Assembly: GCF_001753165.1 (NCBI RefSeq)
Contig: NZ_CP017448.1
Coordinates: 2,064,462-2,128,461, forward strand
Reading direction: 5' to 3'
Source: Acidihalobacter aeolianus
GTDB taxonomy: Bacteria > Pseudomonadota > Gammaproteobacteria > DSM-5130 > Acidihalobacteraceae
Length of the DNA stretch: 64,000 nt
Position numbers and translations under genes: made by a program. Below, one piece after another: positions 28,512-36,339 of the stretch (position 1 is the first letter of the stretch; each line of letters starts with the position of its first letter). The notes under the pieces were generated by a model. It was not told where the DNA came from and ran no database searches. It saw only the letters and a list, made by a program, of their open reading frames with translations.

Positions 28512-28931
28512 ATGTCCCTGCAACCCTTCCATCTCGCCATCCCCGTGCGCGATCTCGCCGAGGCGCGACGTTTCTACGGCGAGGTTCTCGGGCTGCCGGA
28601 AGGCCGCAGTGCCGCGCACTGGGTCGACTTCGACCTCATGGGCCATCAGCTGGTGATCCATCATGCCCCGGGACATGCGGGCACCGCGGCCTTCAATCCG
28701 GTGGACGGAGAGTCCGTACCGGTGCCGCATTTCGGCGTGGTGCTCGACATGGCTTCCTGGCAGGCGCTGGCGGGACGCCTGCGCGAGGCCGGCGTGACCT
28801 TCGAAATCGAGCCGACCATCCGCTTCCCGGGCGAACCCGGCGAGCAGGCGACGCTGTTCTTCCGCGACCCGTCCGGCAACGCACTGGAATTCAAGGCCTT
28901 TCGCGACCTCGGCCAGCTTTTCGCGCGCTAG
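28512..28931 (+). CDS. VOC-superfamily (glyoxalase-fold) protein
   Basis: A 139-residue protein of two betaalphabetabetabeta units: PFHLAIPVRDLAEARRFYGE at the start and FFRDPSGNALEFKAF at the end, which carry the likely metal ligands His and Glu. The second histidine is in HFGVVLDM. Family members include lyases, dioxygenases and resistance proteins; the reaction cannot be told. The ATG at 28512 fits the family start. It converges with the FAH gene, six bases apart. Confidence 0.85.
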   Translation: MSLQPFHLAIPVRDLAEARRFYGEVLGLPEGRSAAHWVDFDLMGHQLVIHHAPGHAGTAAFNPVDGESVPVPHFGVVLDMASWQALAGRLREAGVTFEIEPTIRFPGEPGEQATLFFRDPSGNALEFKAFRDLGQLFAR

Positions 28932-28937
28932 CCTGGC

Positions 28938-29768
28938 TCACGTAACCTCGTTCACCTGCTCGCCCAGTCCGGCGACCCTGGCGCGCACGCGGTCGCCGGG
29001 CCTGAGGAAACGGCCGCGCGCCATGCCGACCCCAGGCGGTGTACCGGTGGTGATCACGTCGCCCGGCTCCAGCACCATGAAGCGCGACAGATAGGACACG
29101 AGATAGGCCGGGCCGAAGATCATGGTCGCGGTGCTGCCGGACTGCATGGTTTCGCCGTTGACCTCCAGGGTCATGGCCAGCGACAGCGGATCGGGTACCT
29201 CGTCCGGGGTGACCAGCCAAGGGCCCAGCGGGCCGAAGCCGGGGGCGCTCTTGCCCTTGAGCCACTGCCCAGTGCCTTCGAGCTGCCAAGCGCGTTCGGA
29301 AACGTCGTTGCAGATGCAGTAGCCGGCCAGATGACCGAGCGCGTCGGCCTCCTCGACCTGCCAGGCGCGCCGCCCGATCACCAGCGCCAGCTCCACTTCC
29401 CAGTCCACCTTGGCCGCTCCAGGCGGCACCGGGATCGCGTCGTTCGGCCCGGCCATGCAGCCCGGTGCCTTGTTGAACACGATGGGCGCCTGCGGGATCG
29501 GCATGCCGGTCTCGGCGGCATGATCGGCATAATTGAGGCCGATACCGATGAACTGACGGGTGGCCGCCACGCAGGGTCCCAGTCGCACGCCGGCATCAAC
29601 GGCGGGCAGCGAAGCGAGGTCCGCTCCGGTCAACGCCATCAGGCGTGCGGGATCGAGCGCGTCGCCCGCCAGATCGTCGCAACGGCCGCCGAGATCGCGG
29701 ATCACGCCCGCATCGTCCAGCACGCCCGGACGCTCGCGGCCCGGTTCGCCGTAGCGCAGGTATTTCAT
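28938..29768 (-). CDS. Fumarylacetoacetate-hydrolase-family protein
   Basis: A 276-residue FAH-fold enzyme with IGIGLNYADHAAETGMPIPQ, the metal-binding EVELALVIGRRA and the late TGTPPGVGMARGRFL loop. It resembles 2-hydroxyhepta-2,4-diene-1,7-dioate isomerases, acylpyruvases and ureidoglycolate lyases, so aromatic or keto-acid breakdown is possible, but no pathway partner is adjacent. ATG 29768 is preceded by GGAGGAT. The upstream gap contains a six-copy hexanucleotide repeat. Confidence 0.88.
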   Translation of the reverse strand: MKYLRYGEPGRERPGVLDDAGVIRDLGGRCDDLAGDALDPARLMALTGADLASLPAVDAGVRLGPCVAATRQFIGIGLNYADHAAETGMPIPQAPIVFNKAPGCMAGPNDAIPVPPGAAKVDWEVELALVIGRRAWQVEEADALGHLAGYCICNDVSERAWQLEGTGQWLKGKSAPGFGPLGPWLVTPDEVPDPLSLAMTLEVNGETMQSGSTATMIFGPAYLVSYLSRFMVLEPGDVITTGTPPGVGMARGRFLRPGDRVRARVAGLGEQVNEVT

Positions 29769-29802
29769 GGCGGTATCCTCCTTGGCGATTGAAGCCGAAC
29801 GC

Positions 29803-29838
29803 GCAGGCGCAGGCGCAGGCGCAGGCGCAGGCGCAGGC
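29803..29838. repeat. Six perfect copies of GCAGGC
   Basis: A simple sequence repeat of 36 bases lies in the 81-base gap between the DUF389 gene and the FAH gene, both on the minus strand, where it reads GCCTGC. It ends 34 bases before the FAH start codon, inside the likely untranslated leader, and its length could change by slippage. Confidence 0.9.
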
Positions 29839-29849
29839 GGGCGAAAATA

Positions 29850-30836
29850 TCAGCCGTGCAAGGTGCGCCGCAAGTAGATGACCAGCAGCAGAATCATCAG
29901 CGTGACCAGCCACATGACGAGATAGATCACGGTCGCGCGGCGCGCCCGTGCCTTGTCCACCCAGGTGCGCGGGCGGATGCCCTTGAGCAGGAACACAACC
30001 TTGCTGGCCAGGTTGACGCACACCACATTGACCGCCAGCAGCAGGCCGGCACCCGCGGCGCTCGCCCCTGCTCCGGCGCCGAGATACAGCCCCAGGGCGG
30101 CGGCAGGCGGCAACAGCGCGACCGCGACCATCACCCCGACGAGCACGCTGGACAGCCCGGTGGTCAACGACAGCGCGGCGGCGGCTCCGGAAGCCAGGGC
30201 CAACGCCACGGTGTCATAGCCGGTGATCGTGCGGGCGACCAGCTCGTGGCTCACGAGCAGACCGTGCGGCACGAAGGCACCGATCGCGGCGGACGCCGCG
30301 ACCGCCAGGGCGACACCCGCGAGCAGGCTACCGACCGCCTTGCGCATCAGCGACAGATCGCCCAGCGCCGTACTCAGGCCGAAGGCGAGGTTGGGCCCCA
30401 GCAGGGGCGCGATCACCATCGCCCCGATGATCGCGCTGACGTTGTCCTCGATCATGCCGATCGCGGCCACCATGGTCGACAGCAGCACCAGCACCACGTA
30501 ATTGGTGCCGAAACGCGCATCGCGCTCCACGCCCGCGTACAGCGACTCGCGCAGGGCCACGGCGGCATCCTCCTGCTGGCTTTCCGCCTCGTTCTGGCGC
30601 GGCAGCGCCACCTCGACCGGCAGCACCACGATATGCGCGCCGGGCTGGGCGCCGAGCACGTTCTGCAGCAGGTCCAGCGCCCGCTGCACCTTGTCGTCGG
30701 CCATCAGCAGGCGCATGAACTGCAGCCCGTCGTCATCCACTGCACCGGTTCGAAAATCCGTCGCCTTGATCTTCTCGCCGATCGCGGCGATGGTGTCGCG
30801 GCTGCTGGCTTCGGCGACCACTTCGATGATCTTCAT
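29850..30836 (-). CDS. DUF389 multi-pass membrane protein
   Basis: A 328-residue protein. A cytoplasmic N-terminal domain (MKIIEVVAEASSRDTIAAIG, about residues 1-95) is followed by the DUF389 membrane domain, with the signature IEDNVSAIIGAMVIAPLLGPN near residue 145 and AVALLPPAAALGLYLG near 250. About seven hydrophobic segments are visible. The function of the family is unknown; transport of small molecules has been guessed. ATG 30836 with GGAAG-like purines upstream is the family start; the longer frame is not conserved. Confidence 0.85.
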   Translation of the reverse strand: MKIIEVVAEASSRDTIAAIGEKIKATDFRTGAVDDDGLQFMRLLMADDKVQRALDLLQNVLGAQPGAHIVVLPVEVALPRQNEAESQQEDAAVALRESLYAGVERDARFGTNYVVLVLLSTMVAAIGMIEDNVSAIIGAMVIAPLLGPNLAFGLSTALGDLSLMRKAVGSLLAGVALAVAASAAIGAFVPHGLLVSHELVARTITGYDTVALALASGAAAALSLTTGLSSVLVGVMVAVALLPPAAALGLYLGAGAGASAAGAGLLLAVNVVCVNLASKVVFLLKGIRPRTWVDKARARRATVIYLVMWLVTLMILLLVIYLRRTLHG

Positions 30837-31003
30837 TTCCTGCCCTCCTTGCCGGACTGCCCGCGATGCCCCCGTGTCCGCGGAGACAAAAGCGTAACCC
30901 GCCTCCGCCGCGTGCACCTCTGGACGGTAGCACGCCATCGGGGGATTGCATCGGGGCGGCGCCTGCACGACCATAAAAACCGCATGCCCTTCGGAAGCCG
31001 ACC

Positions 31004-31675
31004 ATGACACGCAGCGCACTCGAACGCTATCTGCTCACGCTGCTGCACGAAAGCGGCGTGCAGGCCGGCCCGCGCGCCGGCCCGCTGGTCGCGATCAGCC
31101 GCGACTACGGCGCCGGCGCCGGCGTGATCGCACCGCTGCTGGCTGCCCGGATCGGCGTGGCCTTCTATGACCATGCGGTGATCGACGGCGTCATCGAGCG
31201 CATCGAAGGCGACCCGGCGCTGATGCGCGAGTTGGACGAATCGGCCCCGCCGGGGCTGATCTCGCGGCTGCTGCACGGCTACGGCAACATCCCTTCGAGC
31301 AACGAATACGCCAAGGCCCTCGTTGAGCTGGTCCTGGCCATCGCCCGCCAGGGCGGCGTGATACTCGGGCGCGGCGTGCATCTCATCGCCAGCATTCCCG
31401 ACATGTACCGCGTCTACCTGCGCGCCTCGCCCGAAACCTGTATCGCCCGGCTGGCGCAGAGGGACAGCCTGGACCATCAGGCCGCCGCAGACCGCTGGCA
31501 CCGCATCGAGGCGGACAGGCGGACCTACCTGAAGCATCATTTCGGACGCACGCGGGATGCCTTCGACGACTTCGATCTCGTCGTCAACACCGACCACGTT
31601 GACACGCTCGAACGCGTGGTGGACATCATCGTGGCCGGCCTGCACGCACGTCAGCCCCATCGCTTGCACACATGA
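31004..31675 (+). CDS. Cytidylate-kinase-like protein
   Basis: A 223-residue P-loop-fold protein of the cytidylate-kinase-like family (PF13189 type). The nucleotide loop is degenerate: ISRDYGAGAGVIAPLLAARI replaces GxxGxGKS. Conserved are FYDHAVIDG, ILGRGVHLI and the late RLAQRDSLD region. Family members are often annotated as kinases without proof. The start of the next gene overlaps its stop (ATGA), so it is translationally coupled to an AtpC-like protein, an unusual partner. It is divergent from the DUF389 gene, 167 bases away. Confidence 0.78.
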   Translation: MTRSALERYLLTLLHESGVQAGPRAGPLVAISRDYGAGAGVIAPLLAARIGVAFYDHAVIDGVIERIEGDPALMRELDESAPPGLISRLLHGYGNIPSSNEYAKALVELVLAIARQGGVILGRGVHLIASIPDMYRVYLRASPETCIARLAQRDSLDHQAAADRWHRIEADRRTYLKHHFGRTRDAFDDFDLVVNTDHVDTLERVVDIIVAGLHARQPHRLHT

Positions 31676-32106
31676 GCGAACACCGCCACGCACGCATTAC
31701 GCTCAGCATCGTCACCGCCCAGGGCAGCCTGTTCTTCGGCACCGTAGAACGCGTGGTGCTGCCCGCCGAAGGCGGCGAAATGTGCGTCCTGCCAGGCCAT
31801 ACCCCCGTGCTCGCGCGCCTGATGCCCGGCGAGGCGCGCTATCTGAGCGACGACGCCTGGCAGTACCTGTATCTTGAAGGCGGCTATCTGGAAGTGCAGC
31901 CGACCCAGGTGACCGTACTCGCCGACACGGCCCTGCGCGCCCAAGACATCGACGCCCGCGCCGCCGAGGAGGCGGTCAAACGCGCCCGCAGCCGCGACCA
32001 GAGGGCGCGGCTGCCCTACGACAAGCAGCTCGCACATGCGGAACTGATCCGCGCGCTGGCCCTGCTCCAGGTCGCGCTCGATGCGCGGCGGCCGGGCAGA
32101 CGCTAG
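31672..32106 (+). CDS. F-type ATP synthase epsilon-subunit-like protein, isolated copy
   Basis: A 144-residue protein that resembles AtpC: the N-terminal beta-sandwich has ITLSIVTAQGSLFFGTVERV, LPAEGGEMCVLPGHTPVLARL and YLEGGYLEVQPTQVTVLADT, and a two-helix C-terminus follows (DARAAEEAVKRARSRD). The length is that of normal epsilon. No other ATP synthase gene is near. It may be a second copy used with another ATPase, or a recruited regulator. I have not given it the symbol atpC because its place in the complex is unproven. Confidence 0.8.
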   Translation: MSEHRHARITLSIVTAQGSLFFGTVERVVLPAEGGEMCVLPGHTPVLARLMPGEARYLSDDAWQYLYLEGGYLEVQPTQVTVLADTALRAQDIDARAAEEAVKRARSRDQRARLPYDKQLAHAELIRALALLQVALDARRPGRR

Positions 32107-32162
32107 CGGGCCGATATGCCGATAACCCGCGCGGCCCCACAACCTGGCAAGAGCCGAACTCG

Positions 32163-33635
32163 ATGAACCAACGCCGCGAGGATACCGTCACGGGCCCGCC
32201 CGCCGCCATCGTCTGGTTCAGGCGCGATCTGCGCCTCGCGGACAACCCGGCGCTGCGGGCCGCCCGCGACGCGGGTATGCGCATCGTTCCGGTCTACATA
32301 CATGCCCACGAGGAGGAAACCCCCTGGGCACCGGGCGGCGCATCCCGGTGGTGGCTGCACCACAGCCTCGCCGCCCTGGATCGCGACCTGCGCCGCCACG
32401 GGAGCGGACTGGTCATCCGCCGTGGACCCAGCCTCGAAGCCCTGCGCCGACTCGCCCGCGAAACCGGGGCCGGCGCGGTGCACTGGAACCGCCTCTATGA
32501 ACCCGCCGCGATCGCGCGCGACGGCGCCATCAAGCAGACCCTGCGTCAGGATGGCCTGGACGCACACAGCCACAATGCCGCCCTGCTGTTCGAGCCCTGG
32601 GCCCTGCAGACGCAAAGCGGCGGGCCCTACAGAGTCTTCACCCCGTTCTGGAAGGCCTGCCTGGGTTTGGGTCTTGCGGAAAATGCCGCACCGCCCCCCG
32701 AGGCGCTTGCGCTGATGGCGGCCGAATCCGAGTCTTTGAATACGCTCGGTCTCCTGCCGCAGCGCCCCTGGGCCGATGCCTTCGCCGATCACTGGCAGCC
32801 CGGCGAGAGGGGCGCGCAGGATGCGCTGGCGACGTTCCTCGATCGGGCCGCCGCTGACTATGCCGCGGGACGCGACCTGCCGTCGGAACGCGCGACCTCG
32901 CGGCTGTCCCCGCATCTGCATTTCGGCGAGATCGGCCCCCGCCAGATCGCGGCCGCGGCCCAGGCGCACATGGCCAGGAGTACGGATCGCGGCACCTTCT
33001 CCGGGCTGGAAACCTTTCTGCGCGAACTGGGCTGGCGCGAGTTTGCCCATCACCTGCTGTTCCACTTCCCGCAGACCCCGGAACGCAGCCTCGACGCCCG
33101 TTTCGAGGCCTTCCCCTGGACCCGCGATCACGCCTCCCGCCTCGAGGCCTGGCAGCGCGGGCGGACCGGAATTCCGCTGGTCGATGCGGGGATGCGCGAG
33201 CTTTGGCACACCGGCTGGATGCACAACCGCGTACGCATGGTGGTCGCGTCCTTCCTCACCAAGAACCTGCTGATCCCCTGGCAGGCGGGCGCGCGCTGGT
33301 TCTGGGACACCCTGCTCGACGCCGATCTTGCGAACAACACCCTGGGCTGGCAGTGGACGGCCGGCTGCGGGGCCGACGCCGCGCCCTACTTCCGGGTCTT
33401 CAACCCCGTGCTGCAAGGCCGCAAGTTCGATCCGCAGGGGCGTTACCTGCGCCGCTGGCTGCCCGAGCTCGCCCGGCTGCCGGACAAGGACCTGCACGCC
33501 CCGTGGGAGGCCTCGGCGCAGACCCTGCAGCGCGCCGGCATCCGCCTCGGGCGCGACTACCCCAACCCCCTCGTCGATCTGGCAGTCAGCCGCAAGCAGG
33601 CCCTCGCCGCCTACCAGAGCATCAAGACGGCGTAA
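32163..33635 (+). CDS. phrB: Deoxyribodipyrimidine photolyase (CPD class I)
   Basis: A 490-residue flavoprotein that repairs UV cyclobutane dimers using blue light. The N-terminal antenna domain starts IVWFRRDLRLADNPALRAA; the FAD domain shows SRLSPHLHFGEIGPRQI, ELGWREFAHHLLFH, HNRVRMVVASFLTKNL and WQWTAGCGADAAPYFRVFNP. The length fits class I photolyases with a folate-type antenna. It is a single gene 56 bases after the AtpC-like gene. It implies exposure to light, or retention from an ancestor that was. Confidence 0.94.
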   Translation: MNQRREDTVTGPPAAIVWFRRDLRLADNPALRAARDAGMRIVPVYIHAHEEETPWAPGGASRWWLHHSLAALDRDLRRHGSGLVIRRGPSLEALRRLARETGAGAVHWNRLYEPAAIARDGAIKQTLRQDGLDAHSHNAALLFEPWALQTQSGGPYRVFTPFWKACLGLGLAENAAPPPEALALMAAESESLNTLGLLPQRPWADAFADHWQPGERGAQDALATFLDRAAADYAAGRDLPSERATSRLSPHLHFGEIGPRQIAAAAQAHMARSTDRGTFSGLETFLRELGWREFAHHLLFHFPQTPERSLDARFEAFPWTRDHASRLEAWQRGRTGIPLVDAGMRELWHTGWMHNRVRMVVASFLTKNLLIPWQAGARWFWDTLLDADLANNTLGWQWTAGCGADAAPYFRVFNPVLQGRKFDPQGRYLRRWLPELARLPDKDLHAPWEASAQTLQRAGIRLGRDYPNPLVDLAVSRKQALAAYQSIKTA

Positions 33636-33809
33636 CCCACAAGCCGAGCCTTCTTCGTATCGAGCGGCGGAACCTTGTGCCGCATGCCAGCCTCCAAATC
33701 GAGCCGGTTGCCGATCGGCGCCGCTACGCGACAGCCCGGCGCCTGATGGCGCATGATGATCCGATCCGGAAGCACCCCCATTCCAGATACACCGCTCGGG
33801 AAGCATCGA

Positions 33810-35120
33810 ATGTCCAGGGAATACCGCATGCCCAGCTCGCGCCTCGCCCGGCTCGCCAAGATGGGTCGACTGGCCGGCGGCTTGGCCAGCGGCGTGGTGA
33901 GCGAGGGCGCACGCCAGCTCGCCAAGGGCAACCGCCCGCGGCTCGACCAGCTCCTGCTGACGCCGGCGAATGCGCGGCGTCTGGGCGACCGGCTGTCCGA
34001 GATGCGGGGCGCGGCCATGAAACTCGGCCAGCTCATCTCCATGGACAGCGGCAACGTCCTGCCGCCGGAACTGAGCGAGGCCCTCGCCCGCCTGCGCGAC
34101 AAGGCGCACTACATGCCGCTGGGCCAGGTTGCGCAGGTGCTCGAAAACGCCTGGGGCAAGGACTGGGACCGGGATTTCGCGCGGTTCATCTTCACCCCGC
34201 TGGCCGCCGCCTCCATCGGCCAGGTGCACGACGCGCAGCTGCGCGACGGCCCGCGGGTGGCGATCAAGGTGCAATACCCCGGCGTGCGCCAAAGCATCGA
34301 CAGCGATGTCGACAACATGGCGACCCTGCTGCGCCTCACGCATGCCCTGCCACCCGAATTCGACCTCACGCCCCTGCTCGCGGAGGCCAAGCGTCAATTG
34401 CACGACGAGGCCGACTACCTGCTCGAGGCCGGACATATCGCGCGCTATGCCGAACACCTGGGCGACGACCCGCGCTACGAGCTCCCGCTGACCCTGCCCG
34501 AACGCACCACCGCCGAGGTGCTCTGCATGCACTTCCTCGATGGCCAGCCCATCGAGACCCTGGCCGCACTCCCCAGGACGCAGCGCACGCAACTTGCGAC
34601 CGATCTGCTGGAACTCGCCCTGCGCGAGGTCTTTGTCTGGGGCGTGGTTCAGACCGACCCGAACTTCGCCAATTACCGCTTCAACCCCGCCAACGGCAGA
34701 CTGCAACTGCTCGACTTCGGCGCAACCCGCGTCTACACGCCGCCCTTCCGCGACGCCCTGCGCACCCTGCTGCTGTCCGCCATCGACGGTAGCGAGGACG
34801 ACCTCGCCCGTGCCGCCGCGCAGGTCGGCTATTTCACCGAGGACGATCCGCTACGCTACCGCCAGGCCTTCGTGAAGGTGCTGGGCATTGCCGCCGAACC
34901 GGCCCGCCGCGACGTCCCCTTCGTCTTCGCTGGCTCCGACCTGCCCAGACGCATGCGCGACGCGTTGATACAACTGCGCTTCCACGACCGCTTCAGCCGA
35001 ATCCCGCCCGCCGACATCCTCTATCTCCACCGCAAGATCAGCGGCATGTACCTGCTGATGGCACGCCTCGAAGTCGCCCTGCCGCTGAGAAAGATCGCCC
35101 GGGAAACCGTATCGGCCTAG
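33810..35120 (+). CDS. COQ8/ADCK3-like ABC1-family atypical kinase
   Basis: About 436 residues of the UbiB/COQ8 protein-kinase-like family. It has the KxGQ motif in MKLGQLISM, the alanine-rich loop AAASIGQVH, the ATP lysine in VAIKVQYPGV, the catalytic loop VQTDPNFANYRF, and LDFGATR as the metal loop. The catalytic loop is like eukaryotic COQ8 (QTDP.. form) rather than the HADPHPGN of UbiB. The family supports ubiquinone biosynthesis or lipid handling through ATPase activity. The start could be ATG 33753, 33810 or 33828; the N-terminus before KxGQ is basic and not decisive. Confidence 0.86.
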   Translation: MSREYRMPSSRLARLAKMGRLAGGLASGVVSEGARQLAKGNRPRLDQLLLTPANARRLGDRLSEMRGAAMKLGQLISMDSGNVLPPELSEALARLRDKAHYMPLGQVAQVLENAWGKDWDRDFARFIFTPLAAASIGQVHDAQLRDGPRVAIKVQYPGVRQSIDSDVDNMATLLRLTHALPPEFDLTPLLAEAKRQLHDEADYLLEAGHIARYAEHLGDDPRYELPLTLPERTTAEVLCMHFLDGQPIETLAALPRTQRTQLATDLLELALREVFVWGVVQTDPNFANYRFNPANGRLQLLDFGATRVYTPPFRDALRTLLLSAIDGSEDDLARAAAQVGYFTEDDPLRYRQAFVKVLGIAAEPARRDVPFVFAGSDLPRRMRDALIQLRFHDRFSRIPPADILYLHRKISGMYLLMARLEVALPLRKIARETVSA

Positions 35121-35182
35121 TCGCCAGACCAAGCGCGCCGATCCGGGCACCAAGCCTAGAATCTGAATCGCACCGACGGGCC

Positions 35183-36091
35183 TCAGGCGTGCGGCACGAA
35201 CAGCTGCACGTGGCTGAGCAGGAAGTCGTGGAAGGTCGCGGCCACGACGGAGAGATTCTTGCCCTTGGGGCGCACGATGTACCAGGCGCGGCGGATCGGG
35301 AAGCCTTCGACGTCGAGCACCGCCAGCTCGTTCTGGATGGGGTCGAAATTCAGCGTGCTGCGCGACAGCAGCGCCAGACCCAGTCCGCCTGCCACGGCCT
35401 GCTTGATGGCTTCGTTGCTGCCCAGCTCCATGCGGATGTTGAGCGGCACGCCCTGCTCCTGGAACAAACGCTCCATGGTCATGCGCGTGCCCGAACCCTG
35501 CTCGCGTACCAGAAAGGTTTCATCGCCCAGCGCGGCAAAGGGAATGCGTCTGCGATCCGCCAGCCGGTGCCCGACCGGTGCGATCACGACGATCGGGTTG
35601 TCCATGAAGGCTTCGCTCTCGATGTCCATGTCGTCTGGCGGCACGCCCATGACGTAGAGGTCGTCCTCGTTGCGCGCCATGCGGTCCAGCACCCGGTCGC
35701 GGTTGACCACTTCGAGCGAAATGTCGATGCCCGGGTACTGACTGCAGAACGGGCCGAGGATCCGGGGCATGAAGTATTTGGCGGTGGTCACCGCGGCGAT
35801 TTTCAGCCGCCCCTGCTTGAGGCCCTTGAGATTGGCGACGGCCTGCTCGAAACGGCCCCAGGTATTCAGCCAGTCGGCACAGGTGGCGTAAAGCTCCTGC
35901 CCGGCCTCGGTGAGAAAGACCTTCTTGCCGACCTGTTCCAGCAACGGCAGCCCGACCTGTTCGTGCAGGGCACGAATCTGTTTCGACACCGTGGGCTGAG
36001 TGACGTGCATTTCCTCGGCGGCGCGCGAAAAGCTGCGCAGCCGAGCCACTGCCTCGAAGGCCTGTAACTGGCGCAGGGTGACATGCATCAT
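35183..36091 (-). CDS. cbbR: CbbR-type LysR regulator
   Basis: A 302-residue LysR-family activator with a helix-turn-helix at residues 18-40 (FSRAAEEMHVTQPTVSKQIR) and a ligand domain; the sequence LRQLQAFEAVARLRSFSRAA, KYFMPRILGPFCSQYPGI and YVMGVPPDD is close to CbbR proteins that control Calvin-cycle genes. No RuBisCO gene is in this window; the divergent gene is dabB. It therefore probably controls inorganic-carbon uptake, responding to metabolites such as NADPH or RuBP, as established for CbbR in general. Confidence 0.88.
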   Translation of the reverse strand: MMHVTLRQLQAFEAVARLRSFSRAAEEMHVTQPTVSKQIRALHEQVGLPLLEQVGKKVFLTEAGQELYATCADWLNTWGRFEQAVANLKGLKQGRLKIAAVTTAKYFMPRILGPFCSQYPGIDISLEVVNRDRVLDRMARNEDDLYVMGVPPDDMDIESEAFMDNPIVVIAPVGHRLADRRRIPFAALGDETFLVREQGSGTRMTMERLFQEQGVPLNIRMELGSNEAIKQAVAGGLGLALLSRSTLNFDPIQNELAVLDVEGFPIRRAWYIVRPKGKNLSVVAATFHDFLLSHVQLFVPHA

Positions 36092-36243
36092 GGTCGTATC
36101 TCCCGCAGAACTATAGCCTTAAGGATATCGTTTTTATAACGACTATTCATTTTTATTCATTTCACATCTTCCCTAGACTCCCCAGCCATCAGCGATTCGT
36201 TTCGCAACGGACGCAAAGGCCTTCAATCAAGGGAGTCTGCATC
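36092..36243. promoter_or_regulatory. cbbR-dabB divergent control region
   Basis: The 152-base region is AT-richer than its surroundings. It contains an imperfect palindrome centred on CCTTAAGG (36117-36124, flanked by ATA and TAT), and a direct repeat TATTCATTT at 36144-36152 and 36154-36162. A TATAGT hexamer (minus strand, 36115-36110) may be the -10 box of cbbR. LysR regulators bind dyads with a T-N11-A core in such places, so the palindrome and the repeats are the best candidates for CbbR sites. Confidence 0.5.
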
Positions 36244-36339
36244 ATGAAAACCCGCCGCACCTTGCCATCCACAGCGATCTTGTGGCCATCCAGCCACATG
36301 CATTGCCCATCAGCCGCAGGAGGTCGCCATGCTGCCTAA
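36244..36339 (+). CDS. Putative 31-residue leader ORF overlapping dabB
   Basis: ATG 36244 follows AAGGGAG (36229-36235) by eight bases, a good ribosome-binding site. The frame runs for 31 codons to TAA 36337-36339, past the dabB ATG at 36329 in another frame, an 11-base overlap. The predicted peptide (start MKTRRTLPSTAILWP) is not recognisable. Its translation could control the ribosome-binding site of dabB, which lies inside it. It could also be chance. Confidence 0.4.
   Translation: MKTRRTLPSTAILWPSSHMHCPSAAGGRHAA

Noticed and set aside
29803-29838. CRISPR-like repeat
   Set aside because: The units are six bases without spacers; it is a simple sequence repeat.
31004-31675. True cytidylate kinase (cmk)
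   Set aside because: The P-loop lacks the GKS residues; only the broader cytidylate-kinase-like family is supported.
32103-34706. An 867-codon open frame on the minus strand
   Set aside because: It runs antisense to the photolyase and COQ8-like genes, which have clear domains; its product has no recognisable motif and is an artefact of GC-rich codon structure.
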